64,000 nt of DNA. It comes from Parageobacillus caldoxylosilyticus NBRC 107762. GTDB taxonomy: Bacteria; Bacillota; Bacilli; Bacillales; Anoxybacillaceae. A program made the position numbers and the translations under genes. How positions within the stretch are numbered: the stretch's first letter is position 1; each line of letters starts with the position of its first letter. This document shows, one piece after another, positions 59,449 to 64,000 of this stretch. The stretch covers positions 62,001 through 126,000 of the forward strand of contig NZ_BAWO01000013.1 in NCBI RefSeq assembly GCF_000632715.1, given 5' to 3'. The notes under the pieces are model-generated. The model ran no database searches, was not told the DNA's origin, and saw only the letters and a list, made by a program, of their open reading frames with translations.

Positions 59449-60855
59449 ATGGATCCAGTAATGTTGGCAAGGATACAATTCGCTTTGACTACAATCTACC
59501 ACTTCTTCTTTGTGCCGCTTACCATTGGCCTAGCATTTATTATCGCTTTGATGCAAACGTTATACGTAGTGAAGAAAAATGAGATTTATAAAAAAATGGC
59601 GAAATTCTGGGGACATTTGTTCCTGATTAACTTTGCCGTAGGGGTTGTAACAGGAATTATTCAAGAATTCCAATTTGGGATGAACTGGTCGGATTATTCT
59701 AGATTTGTCGGTGACGTCTTCGGGGCACCCCTCGCCATTGAGGCATTGCTTGCCTTTTTTATGGAATCTACTTTTATCGGACTTTGGATTTTTGGCTGGG
59801 ATCGGTTGCCTAAAAAGGTGCACTTGGCAAGCATTTGGCTTGTATCGATTGGAACTATGCTTTCCGGTTTTTGGATTTTAACAGCAAACTCCTTCATGCA
59901 AGTGCCTGTTGGTTATGAAATTAGAAATGGCAGGGCAGAAATGGTTGATTTCCTTGCGCTTATAACGAATGGACAATTGTGGGTGGAGTTTCCGCATGTC
60001 ATCACAGGTGCATTATGTACCGGAGCGTTCTTCGTTGCTGGTGTTAGTGCCTATAACCTATTAAAAAAGAAACATATTCAATTTTACAAGAAGTCCATGA
60101 ATATCGCCTTAATTATTGGTTTAGTCGGCAGTTTGGGTACTGCCTTCAGCGGACATGCACAAGCACAATATCTTGTGAAAACACAGCCGATGAAGATGGC
60201 AGCTGCAGAGGGCATTTGGGAAGATACGCCCGATCCTGCGCCATGGTCAGCATTTGCCTGGATTGATACAAAAAATCAAAAAAATAAGTTTGAACTAAAT
60301 ATTCCTTATGCATTAAGCTATTTATCTTATTCTAAATTTGAAGGCAGTTTAAAAGGAATGAAAACTCTCCAAGCTGAATATGCGAAAAAATACGATCGAA
60401 TCGTTGGCGAAGGTACGAATTATATCCCTCCAGTCAAAACGACGTATTGGAGCTTCCGTTTAATGGTTGGCTTTGGCATGGCGATGATCTTATTATCGAT
60501 GATTGGTCTTTATCTGTGGAAAAAGGGACGTCTTCTGCAAAGCAGTAGGTTCTTGAAAATCCTGGTTCCTGCTATTTCATTTCCATTTTTGGCAAACACT
60601 TTCGGATGGGTCATGACTGAAGTGGGCCGTCAGCCATGGACGGTATTTGGATTGATGACGACAGCTGACGCTGTATCACCAAATGTTTCTTCAGGGACCA
60701 TATTATTTTCCATCATGATGTACACGTTGATATTCACGATTCTTGCAGGTGTGATGGTTTATTTGATGGTTCGTGAAATTAAACGAGGACCGGTAGAGCA
60801 TCAAGATGTAAATTCAGCGGTATCAATAGATCCATTCAATAAGGCAGGTGTTTAA
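59449..60855 (+). CDS. cydA: Cytochrome bd ubiquinol/menaquinol oxidase subunit I
   Basis: 468 residues, about nine membrane helices. ARIQFALTTIYHFFFVPLTI has the haem-ligand His near the N-terminus, the Q-loop is short as in Gram-positives, and GWVMTEVGRQPWTVFGLMTT is the conserved quinol/haem region. With CydB it reduces oxygen at low tension. AAAGGAGG ribosome site; cydB follows after 1 base. Confidence 0.96.
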   Translation: MDPVMLARIQFALTTIYHFFFVPLTIGLAFIIALMQTLYVVKKNEIYKKMAKFWGHLFLINFAVGVVTGIIQEFQFGMNWSDYSRFVGDVFGAPLAIEALLAFFMESTFIGLWIFGWDRLPKKVHLASIWLVSIGTMLSGFWILTANSFMQVPVGYEIRNGRAEMVDFLALITNGQLWVEFPHVITGALCTGAFFVAGVSAYNLLKKKHIQFYKKSMNIALIIGLVGSLGTAFSGHAQAQYLVKTQPMKMAAAEGIWEDTPDPAPWSAFAWIDTKNQKNKFELNIPYALSYLSYSKFEGSLKGMKTLQAEYAKKYDRIVGEGTNYIPPVKTTYWSFRLMVGFGMAMILLSMIGLYLWKKGRLLQSSRFLKILVPAISFPFLANTFGWVMTEVGRQPWTVFGLMTTADAVSPNVSSGTILFSIMMYTLIFTILAGVMVYLMVREIKRGPVEHQDVNSAVSIDPFNKAGV

Positions 60856-60856
60856 G

Positions 60857-61870
60857 ATGGAATTGAGTGAAATTTGGTTTGTCTTAATCTCCGTACTCTT
60901 TATTGGGTTCTTCTTTCTTGAAGGTTTTGATTTTGGTGTAGGAATGTCGACTCGTTTCCTTGCCCGTGACCAAAAGGAGAGGACCGTAATGGTGAATACA
61001 ATCGGTCCTTTCTGGGACGCGAATGAGGTATGGCTAATAACTGGAGCGGGAGCCATTTTTGCGGCATTCCCGAACTGGTATGCAACGATGTTCAGCGGCT
61101 ATTACTTATTGATGCTGGTAGTCTTGCTAGGCCTCATTGGGCGCGGCGTTGCTTTTGAATTTCGTCGCAAAGTTGAAGATACGCGTTGGACGAATACATG
61201 GGACTGGATGATTTTTTTCGGAAGCTTGCTGCCGCCGTTCCTTCTAGGTGTTCTATTTACAAGCATGCTTAAGGGGATGCCGATCGGTGAAGATATGAAT
61301 ATGGAAGCCGGGTTCTCGGATGTTATTAATATTTATTCCATTTGGGGCGGCTTCACGATTACATTGCTGTGCTTATTGCATGGTTTGACGTTCCTGTCTT
61401 TAAAAACAGAAGGAGAGATCAGACAACGGTCGGCTGCATTGGCGAAAAAATTGGTGTTGGCCGTTTTTGGATCACTTGTCGTCTTTGTAGGACTTTCTTC
61501 GTTTGTGACAGATATTTTTGAGATGCGCCCTATCCTTGAGCTTATTATTGTCGTATTGATTGTGCTTGCTATTGGATTATCATACTATTTCATTTCCAAT
61601 AAACGCGAAGGAATGGCATTCACCATGACAGGGCTTGGAATCATGTTAACGGTATCATCGATATTCGTTGGACTGTTCCCAAGGGTGATGGTCAGTTCCT
61701 TGAACAAAGCTTTTGATTTAACGGTTTACAACGCATCCAGCGGGGCATATTCCCTAAAAATAATGACAATTGTAGCGGCAACTATTTTACCGTTTGTTTT
61801 AGGATATACTATTTATAGCTATTACGTATTCCGCAAACGAGTATCTGACAAGGAGCATTTAACATACTGA
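60857..61870 (+). CDS. cydB: Cytochrome bd oxidase subunit II
   Basis: 337 residues, about eight helices. EGFDFGVGMSTRFLARDQKE and GPFWDANEVWLITGAGAIFA are the CydB signature. ATG 60857 chosen because it directly follows the cydA stop; the earlier GTG 60848 is inside cydA. The stop TGA shares bases with the cydD start ATG. Confidence 0.96.
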   Translation: MELSEIWFVLISVLFIGFFFLEGFDFGVGMSTRFLARDQKERTVMVNTIGPFWDANEVWLITGAGAIFAAFPNWYATMFSGYYLLMLVVLLGLIGRGVAFEFRRKVEDTRWTNTWDWMIFFGSLLPPFLLGVLFTSMLKGMPIGEDMNMEAGFSDVINIYSIWGGFTITLLCLLHGLTFLSLKTEGEIRQRSAALAKKLVLAVFGSLVVFVGLSSFVTDIFEMRPILELIIVVLIVLAIGLSYYFISNKREGMAFTMTGLGIMLTVSSIFVGLFPRVMVSSLNKAFDLTVYNASSGAYSLKIMTIVAATILPFVLGYTIYSYYVFRKRVSDKEHLTY

Positions 61871-63604
61871 TGGATAAAGCGTTGTTCTCTTACAAAGAGA
61901 TGAAGCCGGTTTTAGCTGGGCTGGCGATATTAACGGCTATCCAAGGTGCTATCATTATTATTCAGGCTTATTTTTTGGCAGACGCAATCTCCTCCCTTTT
62001 CGGGGGAGATTCGTTTGCCAATGTCTTTAAAAAGTTGGTCATTTTCTTTCTTGCGTTAGTTATCCGCCAACTGCTTACCGTTTGGAAAAAAAATATAGCC
62101 TACCATTTTGCGGCCAAAACGGGTAAAGAGTTTCGGGAATCATTGCTGCAAAAGCTGTTTCAACTCGGCCCTCGTTTTGTAAAAGAAGAAGGCTCCGGAC
62201 AGACCGTCACCTTGGTTATGGAGGGAATAATGAAATTCCGCCGCTATTTGGAGCTTATTCTTCCGAAATTGATGAATTCGGCAATGATCCCTGCCATGAT
62301 CTGCATCTTTATCTTTTTTATAAATATCCGCTCTGCTGTCATTTTAGCCCTAGCCGTTCCGATACTTATTGCCTTTATGATATTGCTTGGATTGGCGGCA
62401 AAAAGAAAGGCCGATCGCCAATATGAATCCTATCAAATGCTGTCCAACCATTTTGTCGATTCGTTGAGAGGGTTGGAAACCCTCAAATATTTGGGATTAA
62501 GCCGGCAGCACATCGACCAAATTATCTTAGTCAGCGAAAGATATCGTCGGGCTACAATGGGAACTTTGCGTATCGCCTTTTTATCTTCGTTTGCACTGGA
62601 TTTTTTTACAATGCTTTCCATAGCGACCGTCGCCGTTTTTCTTGGAATAGATTTAATAAACGGAAAGATGGAGTTGCGTGCGGCATTGACGATTCTGATC
62701 TTGGCGCCGGAGTACTTCCTGCCAATTAGGGAGGTCGGGGCTGATTACCATGCGACGCTTGACGGCAAAAATGCGGGTAAAAGGATTCAGGAAATCCTCG
62801 ATAAGGAATCGTTGCAGCAAAAACAGGATCCTATTCCCCTTTGGCAATCAACAAGCACATTTTCTGTGAAAGGGGTAAGCGTACATTTTGCTGACAGTGA
62901 TCGTCCAGCTTTGCAAGATATCCAATTTTTTGTTTCGGGCTCAAAAAAAATTGGAATTATTGGAGCCAGTGGTGCAGGAAAATCGACATTGATTGATATA
63001 TTAAGCGGATTTTTAGCACCTTCGTCAGGTGAATTTCAGATAAACGGTAAGAAATTAACAACTTTATCCCAGTTGAATTGGCAAAGCCAAATAACGTATA
63101 TTCCCCAACACCCTTATATATTTCATGATACCGTTTTCAACAATATTCGTTTTTATCATCCGGAGGCAACGGTCAAAGAAGTTGAGAAGGCCGCAGAGAG
63201 AGCGGGCCTTGCCGAAATGATTCAATCGTTGCCGAATGGATTCGAGACAATCATAGGGGAAGGAGACAATCATAGGGGAAGGGGGGCGGAGCTTAAGCGG
63301 CGGACAAGAACAACGGATCGCCCTCGCGCGGGCATTCTTAAGCAACCGTCCTATCATCATGCTGGATGAGCCAACTGCCCATCTTGATATTGAAACAGAA
63401 TACGAATTAAAAGAAACGATGCTGCAATTGTTTAATGGCAAGCTCGTATTTTTTGCTACCCATCGCTTGCATTGGATGCTGGATATGGATCAAATCATTG
63501 TTCTTGATCAAGGCAAAATAGTCGAAATCGGAACGCACGAACAGTTAATAAGGAAGAATTCTACTTATTATCAGCTTGTTAAAACACAAATGGAGGGCAT
63601 CTAA
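61870..63604 (+). pseudogene. cydD: CydD-type ABC exporter subunit, frameshifted by a 19-bp tandem duplication
   Basis: Half of the CydDC heterodimer exporting cysteine/glutathione and needed for cytochrome bd assembly. The transmembrane part (residues 1-300) and Walker A (GIIGASGAGKST) are intact. At 63244-63281 the 19 bases GAGACAATCATAGGGGAAG occur twice in tandem, shifting the frame by +1; the reading frame then stops near 63369. Removing one copy gives ETIIGEGGRSLSGGQEQRIA and leads straight into PIIMLDEPTAHLD and the normal end at 63604. About 577 residues when repaired. Confidence 0.9.
63244..63281 (+). repeat. 19-bp tandem duplication in cydD
   Basis: Two adjacent perfect copies (63244-63262 and 63263-63281) followed by a G run. 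Since 19 is not a multiple of three, it alone explains the frameshift. Confidence 0.95.
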
Positions 63605-64000
63605 TGGAAAATTGGATCTTCCCATATTTGCGTCAATATCGCGGCTTGTTTGCGCTGGCGATTCTTCTTGGTTCGCTTACCATTCTCTTTGGCGGAGCAT
63701 TGATGTTTACTTCGGGTTATTTAATTTCGAAAGCGGCGACACAACCTGAATCCATTTTAATGGTTTATGTGCCGATTGTCGGTGTCCGTGCATTCGGAAT
63801 TGCCCGGGCTGTGCTTAGCTATGTGGGAAGACTGGCAGGACACCAATTGGTTTTGAAAATCCTTTCCGACATGCGCGCCCGCTTATATAAAATCATTGAG
63901 CCGCAAGCATTGTTTCTTCGTTCCCGCTTGCGCACGGGTGACATTCTTGGTGCCCTCGCCGATGATATTGAACATTTGCAGGATTTTTATTTAAAAATAC
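63604..64000 (+). CDS. cydC: CydC-type ABC exporter subunit, 3' end outside window
   Basis: Begins MENWIFPYLRQYRGLFALAI and continues with the CydC transmembrane pattern (TSGYLISKAATQPESILMVY, VGVRAFGIARAVLSYVGRLA). 132 residues are visible. The ATG overlaps the cydD TAA (TAATG). Partner of CydD in the CydDC exporter. Confidence 0.93.
   Translation, partial: MENWIFPYLRQYRGLFALAILLGSLTILFGGALMFTSGYLISKAATQPESILMVYVPIVGVRAFGIARAVLSYVGRLAGHQLVLKILSDMRARLYKIIEPQALFLRSRLRTGDILGALADDIEHLQDFYLKI

Overview
The window looks like chromosome of a moderately thermophilic, spore-forming Bacillaceae species, most likely Geobacillus or Parageobacillus. This rests on gene content and order: the stretch from about 5.5 to 22 kb follows the metA / bsaA / ypgR / brxA / ypjP / thyA-dfrA / ilvA / ypmP-degV-ypmQ-ypmR-ypmS neighbourhood of Bacillus subtilis. 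GTG/TTG starts with AGGAGG-type ribosome sites and strong hairpin-plus-T terminators fit the same group. The species call is an inference.

Layout. 0-2.3 kb: end of a cobalamin operon (cobT, cobA, cobO). 2.3-5.6 kb: small genes and wreckage, including a DUF3892 pseudogene, a methyltransferase, tiny ORFs and a decayed phage-type ArpU/RinA-like regulator. 5.6-24.2 kb: housekeeping genes for methionine (metA), peroxide and bacillithiol defence, an ABC-F ATPase, folate/thymidylate (thyA, dfrA), isoleucine (ilvA), the ypm cluster, an RNA methyltransferase and plsY. A formate-THF ligase gene with a large internal deletion also lies here. 24.4-31.3 kb: OsmC, aldehyde dehydrogenase, secreted 5'-nucleotidase, pepT, an FMN riboswitch with ribU, and a YuiH-like molybdoenzyme.

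31.3-49.3 kb is a more AT-rich L-rhamnose island. It holds an MFS transporter, a homologue of the Anabaena sensory rhodopsin transducer, rhaEW, rhaB, rhaA, a YesMN-type two-component system, an ABC sugar importer without its own ATPase, a GH78 alpha-L-rhamnosidase and a DeoR-type repressor (RhaR-like). Rhamnosides would be imported by the ABC system, cleaved by the rhamnosidase, and the rhamnose isomerised, phosphorylated and split by RhaA, RhaB and RhaEW. AT-rich promoter modules built from AATAAACAAA-like repeats and CcpA-type cre sites are visible.

49.4-55.4 kb: GNAT and DinB proteins, a well-formed type I toxin-antitoxin locus with antisense RNA, a metallo-beta-lactamase-fold hydrolase, and a phasin-like protein with a UbiB-like kinase. 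55.5-59.0 kb: a scarred segment with a TnpB remnant, two IS200/IS605-type right ends (likely omega-RNA scaffolds), and a molybdenum-cofactor cluster in decay (xdhC, frameshifted mocA, moaC tail, mogA, truncated moeA). 59.4-64 kb: cydABCD for cytochrome bd, where cydD is frameshifted by a 19-bp tandem duplication and cydC runs off the window.

The best leads are the unannotated toxin/antisense-RNA pair near 51.3 kb, the possible orphan omega-RNA near 57.1 kb, the cydD tandem duplication, and the shared promoter modules plus rhodopsin-transducer homologue of the rhamnose island. None is proven here to be a new system.
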